Below, in pieces: positions 27,060-37,150 of a DNA stretch of 48,754 nucleotides. The notes beneath the pieces were generated by a model. The model had not been told where the DNA came from. It searched no databases and saw only the letters and a list, made by a program, of their open reading frames with translations. Made by a program: the position numbers and the translations under genes. The stretch's first letter is position 1. Every line of letters starts with the position of its first letter. The stretch spans positions 14,226 to 62,979 of the forward strand of contig JACFMZ010000005.1 in assembly GCA_019455105.1 (NCBI GenBank). The letters are read 5' to 3'. Source of the stretch: Bacteroidota bacterium. GTDB taxonomy: Bacteria > Bacteroidota > Ignavibacteria > UBA10030 > UBA8401.

Positions 27060-28891
27060 GTTCTGAAAAACCTTCTGTCGAGTTCTAATAATGATATTTT
27101 AATAATCACCGGTCTTCCGTGCGGGCAGACATACGGCATTTTTGCAGCGAAAAGCTGATTGATGAGTGAACGCATTTCGATATCGTTGAGCTTCTCTCCT
27201 GCTTTTATTGCCGCTTTACAGGAAAAGGACTTTGCTATATTATCCCGCGCGTCTAATTTTACGCGAAGCTGATTATTTTTAAATTCATCCAGAATATCCT
27301 GAAGAATTCCTGTTTCCGTTCCAGACTTCACTTCGGGCGGAACTCCTTCAAGGACAAACGTATTTTTTCCGAATGGTTTAATTTCAAAACCAATGGAAGT
27401 TAAAAAGGGAAGAACTTCTTTCAGTAATGTATAATCACCGGAATGGAGTTCCAACGTATGAGGAAATAACAATTGCTGCGAAGCCGGCAGTGCATTGTGC
27501 AGACGCTGTAAGGCGCGTTCATACAAAATTCGCTCATGAGCAACATGTTGATCGATAATCATAACACCGGCAGCCGTTTGAATGAAAATATATTTGTTGT
27601 GCAATTGCCAAATCGGCTGTCCTTCATAAAGTTCAAGTTCATCTTGTTTGTTCTGTTCTGCCGGCGGTAATTTTTCCTGATCTGACGAAAGAACGGTAGA
27701 AAATATTTTATCCAATGTATTGGTGAGATTAAAAGGAAGCTCATCGACATTTGATTGTCCGGCAGCAGTAAATTCCAACGAAGGCGCAGGAAATGATGAT
27801 CTTGAACCGGTTATTTCATCCAATCGCGGTTGAGCGGTATGGCGGAGCGGCGAAAATTCAGTAAATGCGCGATTGGTCTGAAATTCAACGGAAGGAACAA
27901 CATTATTTTGTCCGAGCGCTTTTCGAATGACCGACATAACAAAACGGTAAATACTTTGTTCATCTGAAAATTTTACTTCCATTTTTGAAGGATGAACATT
28001 GATATCAACTTTTCGCGGATCGATATCAATAAACAATACAAAAAAAGGAAAGTTGCCTTTTTCTACAAGATGTTCATATCCCGAATAGACAGCATGATTG
28101 ATTGCACGGTTAATAATAAATCGGTTGTTCAGAAAGAGATATTGATCAACTTTTGACTTGCGGGCAAAATCCGGTTTGCCGATATAGCCGTGAACTGAAA
28201 GCAAATCTGTTGTTTCATTTACCGGAATGAGCGTTGCAAAATGTCTGTCGCCGAAAAGCATTTGCAGGCGCTCCACGAGAGTTTCGGATTCCAGGGAAAG
28301 AATGGAATCTTCATCGCTGGTAAAGTCAATGGCAATTTCCGGATATGATAAGGCAGTCCGCTGCACAGTATCATAGATATGCTTAAATTCTGTGTTGTTT
28401 GATTTTAAAAATTGCAGCCGGGCGGGCGTGTTAAAAAAAAGATTTTTTACCGTAATTGTTGTTCCGCGGGTTTGTGCAGTTTTTGATTTTTCTTTTATCA
28501 CGCTTCCTTCAATCAGCAATAAGGTTGCCGCTTCATCTTCTTCTCTGCGCGTTTTTACTTCCACCTGAGCTACAGCGGCAATGGAAGCAAGTGCTTCACC
28601 GCGAAAGCCGAGGGTTCGAATATTTTCTAAATCTTCATAATGAGATATTTTACTGGTAGCATGTCTTAAAAATGCTTTTTCAACATCCTCCTCACTCATT
28701 CCGGCGCCGTTATCGGAAACTTGTATGAACAGCTTACCGGCACTTTTGATTATAAGAGAAATTTCTGTTGCGCCTGCATCAATAGAATTTTCCAGCAGCT
28801 CTTTCACAACCGATTCAGGACGCTGAACCACTTCACCGGCAGCAATTTTGTTTGCTAAATTTTCCGGCAGTATGTTAATAACGGATTGCAT
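27056..28891 (-). CDS. mutL: DNA mismatch repair protein MutL
   Basis: A 611-residue GHKL ATPase that links mismatch recognition to strand removal. The N-terminal ATPase motifs are ELLENSIDAG (31-40, Asn35 for Mg), DNGAGM (60-65) and TLGFRGEALASI. A variable linker (about 340-440) follows. The C-terminal domain carries the endonuclease motif DQHVAHERILYE (near 447; Val in place of the more common Ala) and CPHGRP (near 588), so it is the nicking type found in bacteria without MutH. No mutS1 is in the window. It overlaps the epimerase gene by 1 bp upstream. Confidence 0.96.
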   Translation of the reverse strand: MQSVINILPENLANKIAAGEVVQRPESVVKELLENSIDAGATEISLIIKSAGKLFIQVSDNGAGMSEEDVEKAFLRHATSKISHYEDLENIRTLGFRGEALASIAAVAQVEVKTRREEDEAATLLLIEGSVIKEKSKTAQTRGTTITVKNLFFNTPARLQFLKSNNTEFKHIYDTVQRTALSYPEIAIDFTSDEDSILSLESETLVERLQMLFGDRHFATLIPVNETTDLLSVHGYIGKPDFARKSKVDQYLFLNNRFIINRAINHAVYSGYEHLVEKGNFPFFVLFIDIDPRKVDINVHPSKMEVKFSDEQSIYRFVMSVIRKALGQNNVVPSVEFQTNRAFTEFSPLRHTAQPRLDEITGSRSSFPAPSLEFTAAGQSNVDELPFNLTNTLDKIFSTVLSSDQEKLPPAEQNKQDELELYEGQPIWQLHNKYIFIQTAAGVMIIDQHVAHERILYERALQRLHNALPASQQLLFPHTLELHSGDYTLLKEVLPFLTSIGFEIKPFGKNTFVLEGVPPEVKSGTETGILQDILDEFKNNQLRVKLDARDNIAKSFSCKAAIKAGEKLNDIEMRSLINQLFAAKMPYVCPHGRPVIIKISLLELDRRFFRT

Positions 28892-29907
28892 TATGCTAAT
28901 GGAGTTACTCCTAACCCCGGTTTGTTCTGCAGAATCATTTTTCCTTTGGTATTTCTAATACCCTCGAACGGATCATTGCTGATAAGAACATTTCCGTCCA
29001 AATCACAGTAATCAAGAAGCGGAGAAAGCTGCGCGCCGGCAGAAATAGCGACGGCTGTTTCAATCATACAGCCCATCATTATTTTTAAGCCGGTTGCCTG
29101 TGCGGTATGAATCATTTTCATTGCTTCACGCAGTCCGGTGCATTTCATTAACTTAATATTAATACCGGAATATGCCTGGGCAAGTTTCGGAATATCGGAA
29201 AGCCGAATGACGCTCTCATCGCCTATTAACGGAAGATGAGAATGTTCGCGCAGCCATTGAATATCATCAAATTGGGCAGCGGGCATCGGCTGTTCAACAA
29301 AAACAACATTCTGATCCTGCAGCCATTTTACCGACTCTAATGCTTTTTCTCTGGTCTTCCATCCTTCGTTGGCATCAACATAAAGCGGTTTATCGGTAAT
29401 TTTTCTTATTGTTTCAATCATCTCCTTATCGTTATCTAAACCGACTTTTACTTTTAAAATTGGATATTCTTCTGCTTCACGAATTTTTTGTTTAACAATT
29501 TCTTTTGAATCAATGGCAATAGTGAACGAACAAAGCGGTGCATTGGCAGGATTCAATCCCCACATTTTCCAAAGCGGAACATCTAATTTTTTCCCGATCC
29601 AATCGTGCAATGCAAGATCGACGGCGCATTTTGCGGCGGTATTTCCTATAGAAATTGAATCAACATATTTGAGAATATCATCAATGAAGAATAAAGAATC
29701 GAAACGAGATAAATTAATTTTGGAAAAGAATGCTTCAATTGTTTCCACTGATTCGCCGTACCGGGATGAAGGAGACGCTTCCCCATAGGCAATGATGCCG
29801 TCGTGTTCTAAAGTAAGAATAACCACCGGAGCGGTATCCCGAGCGCTCCGAGAAATTCTAAATGTGTGTTTTAATTTCAAGTCGTATTGTTTCCAGGAGA
29901 GTTTCAT
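28891..29907 (-). CDS. Dipeptide epimerase (enolase superfamily; L-Ala-D/L-Glu epimerase-like)
   Basis: A 338-residue enolase-superfamily enzyme of the muconate lactonizing subgroup. The catalytic KxK is Lys152/Lys154 (LKVKVG), metal ligands are Asp178 (VDANEG), Glu205 (VEQPMP) and Asp230 (GDES), and the second lysine is Lys252 in GINIKLMKCTG. This pattern is that of L-Ala-D/L-Glu epimerases that recycle murein peptides; other dipeptides are possible. It shares 4 bp with ftsY and 1 bp with mutL. Confidence 0.88.
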   Translation of the reverse strand: MKLSWKQYDLKLKHTFRISRSARDTAPVVILTLEHDGIIAYGEASPSSRYGESVETIEAFFSKINLSRFDSLFFIDDILKYVDSISIGNTAAKCAVDLALHDWIGKKLDVPLWKMWGLNPANAPLCSFTIAIDSKEIVKQKIREAEEYPILKVKVGLDNDKEMIETIRKITDKPLYVDANEGWKTREKALESVKWLQDQNVVFVEQPMPAAQFDDIQWLREHSHLPLIGDESVIRLSDIPKLAQAYSGINIKLMKCTGLREAMKMIHTAQATGLKIMMGCMIETAVAISAGAQLSPLLDYCDLDGNVLISNDPFEGIRNTKGKMILQNKPGLGVTPLA

Positions 29908-30857
29908 GGCTGTTCCTTTTCAAATAATGCTTCGACAAATTTCTTTGAATTAAATGGCTGAAGATCGTCAATCTTTTCGCCGACACCGATAAAACGGACA
30001 GGAATTTTCAACGCATTGCAAATAGCGAAAATCACTCCTCCTTTCGCGGTTCCGTCTAATTTCGTAACGACAATACCGGTTAAGCCGACAGCATCATTAA
30101 ATTGTTTTGCCTGCTGAATTGCATTTTGCCCGGTTGTTGCATCAATAACGAGTAAAACTTCGTGAGGCGCATCGGAAACTACTTTGGTAATAACGCGTTT
30201 AATTTTTTTTAATTCTTCCATCAAATTTGTTTTAGTGTGAAGCCGTCCTGCGGTGTCGATAATAACGATATCAGTTTCCCGAGCTTTTGCTGCCTGCACG
30301 GTATCAAATGCTACTGCTGCAGGATCGGAGCCCTGCATCTGTTGAATTATCTGCACATCTGCTCTCTTCGCCCAAACTTCCAATTGTTCGTTTGCAGCGG
30401 CGCGAAAAGTATCTGCAGCCCCGATTAATACTTTCTTACCGGAAGATTTATAATTATACGCCAGCTTGCCGATTGTTGTTGTTTTTCCGACGCCGTTTAC
30501 GCCGACGACCATAATAACGTACGGTTTATTTTGAGATACTAATTGAAACGGGTCATCCACATCGTGTGATGTTTGAAAAAGATTTTCAGCAATTTCGGAG
30601 CGGACAAGTTCATCAAGTTCTTCAGGAGATTCGTACTTATGAGACTTTGCTTTCTCTTTAATGTTATCCAAAATTCTGGATGACGCATCAACCCCGACAT
30701 CACAAGAGATAAGAATTTCTTCCAACTGATCAAGAAATTCTTTATCAATTTTTCCTTTTGCAAAGACTAAACGATTAACTTTTGCAACGAGTGAATCGCG
30801 GGTTTTTGTTAACCCTTCCTTTAAGCGTGATAATTTAAATGTATCGAAAAATCCCAA
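29904..30857 (-). CDS. ftsY: Signal recognition particle receptor FtsY
   Basis: A 317-residue SRP GTPase that docks ribosome-SRP complexes to the membrane. G-motifs seen are GVNGVGKTTTIGKLA (near 115-130), DTFRAAANEQLEVW, IIDTAGRLHTK and VVTKLDGTAKGG. It has almost no acidic A-domain, so this is the short form with an N-terminal amphipathic helix (GFFDTFKLSRLKEGL) for membrane binding. The start codon is a TTG at 30857. It lies 10 bp after pgsA, which is also a membrane-biogenesis gene. Confidence 0.96.
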   Translation of the reverse strand: MGFFDTFKLSRLKEGLTKTRDSLVAKVNRLVFAKGKIDKEFLDQLEEILISCDVGVDASSRILDNIKEKAKSHKYESPEELDELVRSEIAENLFQTSHDVDDPFQLVSQNKPYVIMVVGVNGVGKTTTIGKLAYNYKSSGKKVLIGAADTFRAAANEQLEVWAKRADVQIIQQMQGSDPAAVAFDTVQAAKARETDIVIIDTAGRLHTKTNLMEELKKIKRVITKVVSDAPHEVLLVIDATTGQNAIQQAKQFNDAVGLTGIVVTKLDGTAKGGVIFAICNALKIPVRFIGVGEKIDDLQPFNSKKFVEALFEKEQP

Positions 30858-30867
30858 TGAAAACCCC

Positions 30868-31422
30868 TTATGTTTCTTTCTGACTACTTATTGTTTTAAA
30901 AAATCTTTTTCCGTAAACGATTAATGAATAAACGGAAGAAATGACGCTTAACCATATTAAATATTCAAATATTTTGCTTAAGCTCGGATAGCGGAGAATT
31001 GCAGTTAACAACGCTAAGGCGATAAATCCAACCGCCACCTTCCCTTCCATCGTTGAAGTAAGAATGATCCCTTTTTTTAATTTTACATACATTCCTGCCG
31101 AAAAAATAATTACATCTCTGCCTATTACAAGAATTAAAAACCATAATGGAATATCGCCAAAAATCGCCAGCAACACAATGACAATGCCGATTCCAACCTT
31201 GTCTGCAAGCGGATCGATAATTTTACCGAACTCTGAAATTTGATTGAGTACGCGCGCTAAGTATCCGTCAAACAAATCGGTTAATGCCGCTAACAGGAGA
31301 ATTAAAACGGCAATTTCTCTGTGAAATTCCGAAGGGGTATAAAGAAAATATGCCGTCGGGATTGTAAGAAGAATTCTTGTAAAACTTAAAAAATTCGATA
31401 TTGTCCAAATTTTATTGTTCAT
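30868..31422 (-). CDS. pgsA: CDP-alcohol phosphatidyltransferase, probable phosphatidylglycerophosphate synthase PgsA
   Basis: A 184-residue integral membrane enzyme. The complete CDP-alcohol phosphotransferase signature D-x2-DG-x2-AR-x8-G-x3-D-x3-D is at Asp49 to Asp74 (TDLFDGYLAR, then GKIIDPLAD). The N-terminal SNFLSFTRILLTIP is typical of PgsA, which makes PGP from CDP-diacylglycerol and glycerol-3-phosphate. The stop overlaps nothing downstream (10 bp to ftsY), and its ATG overlaps the end of the protease gene by one base. Confidence 0.9.
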   Translation of the reverse strand: MNNKIWTISNFLSFTRILLTIPTAYFLYTPSEFHREIAVLILLLAALTDLFDGYLARVLNQISEFGKIIDPLADKVGIGIVIVLLAIFGDIPLWFLILVIGRDVIIFSAGMYVKLKKGIILTSTMEGKVAVGFIALALLTAILRYPSLSKIFEYLIWLSVISSVYSLIVYGKRFFKTISSQKET

Positions 31423-34400
31423 TATTTTACAATTGCAAATTTTCCTAATTTTGTGCGAAGAATATTTCCGTTATCATCAACTTGTTCTACTCGATAGAAA
31501 TAAATTCCTGAAGAAACAGAATTTCCGTTTTCATCTTTCATATTCCATGTTGTTCCCTCAGAAGCGGTTGGTTCTTGAAGAGTTTTTATTTTCTGACCCG
31601 AAACAGAAAATATATTGAGTTTACAATTTTTTGGTAAGTTAACAAAGAAGATTTTTTCGCTTAGAGGGGCAGAAATTCTTGCCGGATTCGGATAGACGAC
31701 AATTTGGTCTAATGTTACTGCTTCCTGCGCAATTGAAAGTTTCTGACCTTTCCCTTCGTTGAGCAAATCTCCGTTTGTAGATTCAAGACGGCTGTTTAAG
31801 GTAATTTCAATTCTCAGCGATAAATCGTTCAATTTATCCAGCGGATTTGTTAGAAGAATAACTTTATTTTGATGTATTGAATCAACAAGCACTCTTTCAA
31901 CAGGAAATTGCCGCGCTGTGGTAGCAACCGAATAATTTTCTTTTTGCAGAGCTGTTGAGCGGTTAATTGGAACATTAAATTCTATTTGCAATGAATTAGG
32001 CGATTGCAATGAAACTGTTTGAGCAAAAAACTGTTGTCTTTCTTGTAATGTTGTGATGAATGTAAAAACAAATGCAGTATCCGCAAGCATAAATGTTGCA
32101 TCCATCAAATGTTCAATTTTAAGATGATGTGTTCCGGGAAGAATATTTTCGGCAAAAGTAAATAATACCTTATTTGAATTTGAGAGTACAGACGACATAG
32201 TTTTTTGAGTATTGTCTAACATTAAAAATGCAGTAGATACATCTGCACCGTTTACAGCTTGTGAAAATTCCACCATTAACTGAGTCGGCGAATTTTGAAC
32301 AACTTGAATAATTCTTGCAGGAGCATGAGGTACGCCGAGAATCATTTCAGAAAAATTACTTTCACCTGCATTTATGGTTAATGCTTTTACAGCGTAATAA
32401 TATTTTTGATTTGGCTGAAGCATGGAATCTTTTATTGCATTACCGCTTATCTGTTTATAAAAAGTTAGCGTTGAATCAGTATGACCTCTGTAAATATTGT
32501 GAAGAGAAAAAACTGAATTCCATGAAATTTTTACGCTCGTTGAATCGAGTGTTTGAGCGTGTATATTCCATGGAGCCGGCGGCGCAGTGTTACTTGATGA
32601 TTTCCAAAACTCAATGCCTGTATTTGTATTGAATCCGAGACCGTTAAAACTTAAGAATGAATTTGTTGCGCCGTAACCGTACCACAGAAACTTATCGGGC
32701 GAAGTGATATCAACCAGATAAATATTTGGGTTCAGGCATAAGAACAACTGTTTGGATGGCGAAGCTTGATCAGTTTTTCCAATCCAGACTCCGTTAAATA
32801 TTTTTTGTCCTGCGTGCACTCCAAAAAATGTTTGATTCCAAATAACTGAAAGCGGTACGTCGGAAGTTGAATTGTTGTGTGAAAAGATTCTCACGTTCCA
32901 TACCGGCAGATTGTATTCACGAAAATTATTGAAATCTAAATCTGTGTGCCCCACAGAGGCAATTTCAGGAATTCCGTCGCCGTTAAGATCTCCTGCCGCA
33001 ATAAGATCGCTCATTTCTAGAAAATCAGATGTATCCATCCAAGCCAATTCAAATGAGAAAGAATTTACAGCTGTTTGGCGATACAGAAGAAGATCACCAT
33101 CGTAATCGGCAAAGACAAGTTCAGACTTTCCTGAATTTGTAAAATCACTAACAAGTATTTTTGGCGGTCCGAATTGATTTTTTGAATCACCCAGCCGTGG
33201 CGGCGAAGGATTTGTCAATTTTGTCTGTAAAGAAAAATGCTCATTGCCGAGATTTTTATAAATTAAAATTTCGCTGCTGCTGCGCGCAATTAAATCCGGG
33301 TTGCCATCTCCGTTAAAATCCACGAAAGAACTTCCCCACACATCGTTGGAATCAATCCAAACCGGTTGAGGAGAAAAATGCAACGTTGTTGAATCAATGG
33401 AAAAGATAGCTGAGGTACCGTAATCTTGAACCAGCAGCAACGGAATTCCTTGCTCATTTCTTGTAAAACTTTTCGGAATCCACTGCCGGATAAGTGAATC
33501 ACGCTGAAGAAAATTACCATTAAACTCAAACAACTTTAAAGCGCCATACGAGCCATCTGCTTGAAACTGATTGATGATGACAATGTTTTTCCCATTGATG
33601 AGTATTGTATCCGGTAAAATATACCCTGCTGGAAGGTTGTAATTTTGTTTTTCAAAGAGCGTGGTGGAGATTCTTGTTAAAGGTAATTTTACAGAAAAAT
33701 ATTCGAATCCATTTACTGGAATTGTTGGGAACAATGAGGATTTTTTTATTGATGAGTATGATTCAAACTGTACGTTAAATTCATATTCAGTTTGAGGAAG
33801 GAAATCGGTTGATGTTAAAATAAAGTGATGTGTATTTCCAATTGCTTCTGAATGGAGCATACGAAAATTTTCTATGCTTCCTTTCTTACGAAACTTCAGC
33901 GTTGCTGTTGAATGTATATCGGTAATTGCAGTGATGGTAGAAACATATTGGTCGTTATAAATAACGGAATCTTCCAACTGAAAGAATACAACTTTTGGCG
34001 CATCCAAGTTAATCCTAAAACGAACACGTGTTTCCTCGGAATTTCCTTTACTATTTTCTATTGTAAGCTTTAATAGATAACTTCCTGATTCATAAAGAGT
34101 TGGATTGATTAAAAAAACTGAATCGTTAATACATTGTTTTTCGGAAGAAGCAATTGTTTCCCATGTAAAAGATCCATCATCCTTTCCAATAGCCAAAGTA
34201 TAGGACTTAAAGTATGGAGAGAGTGCCGTAATTTTAATTGGTATTACAGAATTGATAACTTCATCAACAAACGGCGAGTTAATTGTATTAGTATTTGCTG
34301 AAATTGCTTTTGATGCATTATAAATATTTAAGATACCTGCTCCGGTTTCTTCATCCCATCCTTTTTTATTGATGTCAACAGCGGTAGTCATTAAAATACC

Positions 34401-35645
34401 GCGCCAATCTTCATTGGAAAGCTTCGTAAGGTTTTCTCCTTTTTCTTTTTCTATACTTTTTAATAATGCAACGGCACCGGAAACGTGAGGTGCAGCCGCA
34501 GAGGTTCCTGAAAAATTTTCTGTATAGGTTGAAAACAGCGAAGTGGTTGGAATTAATTCTCCTGGCGCCATAATATCCAACATATTACCGTATGAAGAAA
34601 AGATAGAACGAGAATTATAGTTGTTTATTGAACCGACAGAAATTACGTTACTTAAGTCCGACGGATAATGCGGCTTAGAGCTTCCATCATTTCCACTGGA
34701 GGCGACAAGAACAATATTTTTTGAATACGCATAATCGATTGCAGCTTTCAACAACTGTGAAATAACGACGTCGCCGAAACTCATGTTAATCACTTCAGCA
34801 CCGTTATCTGCAGCGTAAATAATTGCCGCTGCAATATCTATATCGTTTCCGCTGCCTGAAGCAGAAAATGCTTTTAGCGGTAAAAGTGAGGCAGTTCCAA
34901 AGCCTGCAATACCATAAAAATTATTTACCTGTGCTCCAATTATACCTGCCACGTTTGTTCCGTGTCCATGATCATCATTCGGCATTGTATTATGGTTGCG
35001 GCTTGATTGTGAAAAGAAATCGATAAAATTATATCCGCACCAATCATCAATAAAACCGTTTTGGTCGTCATCAATTCCATTAAACCGTTTATCGTTTCCG
35101 TTACTATCAATCCCTGTTTCACCGTTGTTAATGATTATTGAATTTTTTAAATCGGGATGCTCTTCATCAATTCCGGTATCAATAATAGCAACTTTTGTTA
35201 ACGGCAGTAATGATTGAAGAATTCCTTCGTCAATTAATCTTTTCATGCCAATCTTTTCCAAGTTCCATTGAGATGAATAAGCAGAATCATTGACAGAAGT
35301 ATCAATGTGGTACACATAACTTTTTTCTACCGTAACATCAGGTAATGAAGAAAAGACATTTGCGATCTCTTCGGTTTCTGTAGAGTCTGGTATTTGAAGA
35401 ATAAAATATTTTGAAAAGATTTTCTTTGCTTGTTTGGAAGATAAAAGTTCGGGGAAAGCAGATATTTGAAACGTAGAATTCTTTTTAGCAGATAATTTCT
35501 TTACAGCAATAGATCGTAAAGAAGCAGTTGTAAGAGTGTCCGACGTTCTTTTTAAAATGAGATACTGCGGATTTACATGCTGCGAAAAAATAAAAGAAGA
35601 AAAAAGAATAAGCAAAAAAGATATTAAGAAAATCTGCCGGCGCAC
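31422..35645 (-). CDS. Secreted subtilisin-like (S8) serine protease with FG-GAP-like repeats, FnIII domain and type IX sorting domain
   Basis: A 1407-residue exoprotein starting at GTG 35645. A signal peptide (about 1-22) and an inhibitor-like prodomain precede the S8 domain with Asp156 (IIDTGID), His228 (HGHGT), Asn319 (SSGND) and Ser382 (SGTSAAAPH). Insertions rich in Asp/Asn-Gly near 180-200 look calcium-binding. After about 460 come Ig-like stretches, then FG-GAP/VCBS-like repeats (FVDFNGDGNPD, AGDLNGDGIPE), a fibronectin type III domain (NIHAQTLDSTSVKISW) and further beta domains. The last ~85 residues (VYPNPAR to GKFAIVK, with SGIYFYRV) are a type A Por/T9SS sorting domain. It is placed oddly between purF and pgsA, overlapping pgsA by one base. 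Confidence 0.93.
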   Translation of the reverse strand: MRRQIFLISFLLILFSSFIFSQHVNPQYLILKRTSDTLTTASLRSIAVKKLSAKKNSTFQISAFPELLSSKQAKKIFSKYFILQIPDSTETEEIANVFSSLPDVTVEKSYVYHIDTSVNDSAYSSQWNLEKIGMKRLIDEGILQSLLPLTKVAIIDTGIDEEHPDLKNSIIINNGETGIDSNGNDKRFNGIDDDQNGFIDDWCGYNFIDFFSQSSRNHNTMPNDDHGHGTNVAGIIGAQVNNFYGIAGFGTASLLPLKAFSASGSGNDIDIAAAIIYAADNGAEVINMSFGDVVISQLLKAAIDYAYSKNIVLVASSGNDGSSKPHYPSDLSNVISVGSINNYNSRSIFSSYGNMLDIMAPGELIPTTSLFSTYTENFSGTSAAAPHVSGAVALLKSIEKEKGENLTKLSNEDWRGILMTTAVDINKKGWDEETGAGILNIYNASKAISANTNTINSPFVDEVINSVIPIKITALSPYFKSYTLAIGKDDGSFTWETIASSEKQCINDSVFLINPTLYESGSYLLKLTIENSKGNSEETRVRFRINLDAPKVVFFQLEDSVIYNDQYVSTITAITDIHSTATLKFRKKGSIENFRMLHSEAIGNTHHFILTSTDFLPQTEYEFNVQFESYSSIKKSSLFPTIPVNGFEYFSVKLPLTRISTTLFEKQNYNLPAGYILPDTILINGKNIVIINQFQADGSYGALKLFEFNGNFLQRDSLIRQWIPKSFTRNEQGIPLLLVQDYGTSAIFSIDSTTLHFSPQPVWIDSNDVWGSSFVDFNGDGNPDLIARSSSEILIYKNLGNEHFSLQTKLTNPSPPRLGDSKNQFGPPKILVSDFTNSGKSELVFADYDGDLLLYRQTAVNSFSFELAWMDTSDFLEMSDLIAAGDLNGDGIPEIASVGHTDLDFNNFREYNLPVWNVRIFSHNNSTSDVPLSVIWNQTFFGVHAGQKIFNGVWIGKTDQASPSKQLFLCLNPNIYLVDITSPDKFLWYGYGATNSFLSFNGLGFNTNTGIEFWKSSSNTAPPAPWNIHAQTLDSTSVKISWNSVFSLHNIYRGHTDSTLTFYKQISGNAIKDSMLQPNQKYYYAVKALTINAGESNFSEMILGVPHAPARIIQVVQNSPTQLMVEFSQAVNGADVSTAFLMLDNTQKTMSSVLSNSNKVLFTFAENILPGTHHLKIEHLMDATFMLADTAFVFTFITTLQERQQFFAQTVSLQSPNSLQIEFNVPINRSTALQKENYSVATTARQFPVERVLVDSIHQNKVILLTNPLDKLNDLSLRIEITLNSRLESTNGDLLNEGKGQKLSIAQEAVTLDQIVVYPNPARISAPLSEKIFFVNLPKNCKLNIFSVSGQKIKTLQEPTASEGTTWNMKDENGNSVSSGIYFYRVEQVDDNGNILRTKLGKFAIVK

Positions 35646-35647
35646 AA

Positions 35648-37147
35648 TTAAATCTCTAAATCATTTTTATCCGAAACGGACTCAATAGGCGTTGGGTATT
35701 TACCGCCAAAACAGGCGGTACAATACCCTTTTTGCGTATTTTTAGGAACAGCTTCAAGCATTTTCTCCCGTGAAAGGTAATGAAGAGAATCAACGCCAAG
35801 CTCTTTGCGAATTTTTTCCACATCACGTTCGCATTGAACGGCAATTAATTCTTCAGGATTCGGAAAATCCATTCCGTAATAACATGAATTGACAATCGGC
35901 GGAGAGGATATTCTTAAATGAATTTCTTTCGGCTCTGCTTCTCTCAATAACTTTATAAGCTGTTTTGAAGTTGTTCCTCTCACAATTGAGTCATCGACCA
36001 CAACGATTTTTTTTCCTTTTAGAACACCTTTAACGGGATTGAATTTGGTTTTCACCTTCATTTCACGCATCCCCTGCTCGGGTTGAATAAAAGTTCTTCC
36101 GACATAATGGTTTCGAATTAACCCTAATTCTAACTTTGTATTGATTCCCATTTTTAATGATTCAGTGACATATCCCAATGCGGCGGTGTTAGATGAGTCC
36201 GGTACGCTGATAACGATAGTTTTTTCTCCTTCATCAGGGTACACCGGCGCTTCCCGCGCCAACGCCTTACCGAGTTTTCTTCTTACTTTATCAACACTTT
36301 CACCGAAAATAAAACTATCAGGTCTTGAAAAATAGACATATTCAAATATACAATGATGTGTCTTTGGGATTTTTTTCTCGAGATAATATGATGTTAATTC
36401 TGTTTTATCATTTGCCTTTCTGTCGATTACAAGAATTTCGCCGGGTTGAATTTCACGTAATGGTTGTGCATCAATAATATCGAAAGCGCAAGTTTCGGAA
36501 GCGACGACATAACTATCGTCTTTAATGCCAAGCATCAACGGGCGAAATCCGTGAACATCCCGAGAGGCAACTAAAAAGTTATCGGTTAAGATAAGTAAGG
36601 AAAATGCTCCATCAACTTTGTTAAGTGCTTCTATAATTTGATCAATTTGATTTTCCTGCTGGCTTCGTGCAATAAGATGCAATAATACTTCTGTATCAGA
36701 AGTTGTTTGAAAGATAGTTCCGGTATTTTGTAATGCATTTCGTATGCTTCGGAAGTTCGTTAAGTTGCCGTTATGAGCAATGGCGAGATTGCCGTTTCGA
36801 TAGTTAACCATAAACGGCTGAATATTATTTTTATTATTTGCTGCTCCCGAGGTAGAATACCTATTATGCCCAATGGCAGAGTTTCCTTTTAAGTGTTCCG
36901 TTAAGATGGAATAATCTCGGAAGACATCTGTTACAAGACCTAAACCTTTTACAATGTTAAATTGTGTTCGTTGTTTTTTTTGATTATAAGAACTTGAAAC
37001 AATTCCGCTGGCTTCTTGTCCGCGATGCTGTAGTGCGTGCTGTCCGTAGTATGTTAACGTTGAAGCCTGAGGGTGATCAAATATTCCAAAAATCCCGCAG
37101 GCACAGCGGGGTTTATCTTTAATCTTGATCTTTTTAGTCTTTATCAT
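35648..37147 (-). CDS. purF: Amidophosphoribosyltransferase
   Basis: First committed enzyme of purine synthesis: PRPP plus glutamine to phosphoribosylamine. Of 499 residues, the first 16 are a propeptide that must be removed to free the nucleophile Cys17 in CGIFGIF. The glutaminase half has ALQHRGQEASGI and GHNRYSTSG, the transferase half VVVDDSIVRGTTSKQ. Cysteine-containing stretches SCYYGMDFP and CTACFGGKYP near the end indicate the Bacillus-type 4Fe-4S form. It follows nadB by 3 bp. A second cysteine lies two residues before the nucleophile (RCACGIF). Confidence 0.96.
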   Translation of the reverse strand: MIKTKKIKIKDKPRCACGIFGIFDHPQASTLTYYGQHALQHRGQEASGIVSSSYNQKKQRTQFNIVKGLGLVTDVFRDYSILTEHLKGNSAIGHNRYSTSGAANNKNNIQPFMVNYRNGNLAIAHNGNLTNFRSIRNALQNTGTIFQTTSDTEVLLHLIARSQQENQIDQIIEALNKVDGAFSLLILTDNFLVASRDVHGFRPLMLGIKDDSYVVASETCAFDIIDAQPLREIQPGEILVIDRKANDKTELTSYYLEKKIPKTHHCIFEYVYFSRPDSFIFGESVDKVRRKLGKALAREAPVYPDEGEKTIVISVPDSSNTAALGYVTESLKMGINTKLELGLIRNHYVGRTFIQPEQGMREMKVKTKFNPVKGVLKGKKIVVVDDSIVRGTTSKQLIKLLREAEPKEIHLRISSPPIVNSCYYGMDFPNPEELIAVQCERDVEKIRKELGVDSLHYLSREKMLEAVPKNTQKGYCTACFGGKYPTPIESVSDKNDLEI

Positions 37148-37150
37148 ATA

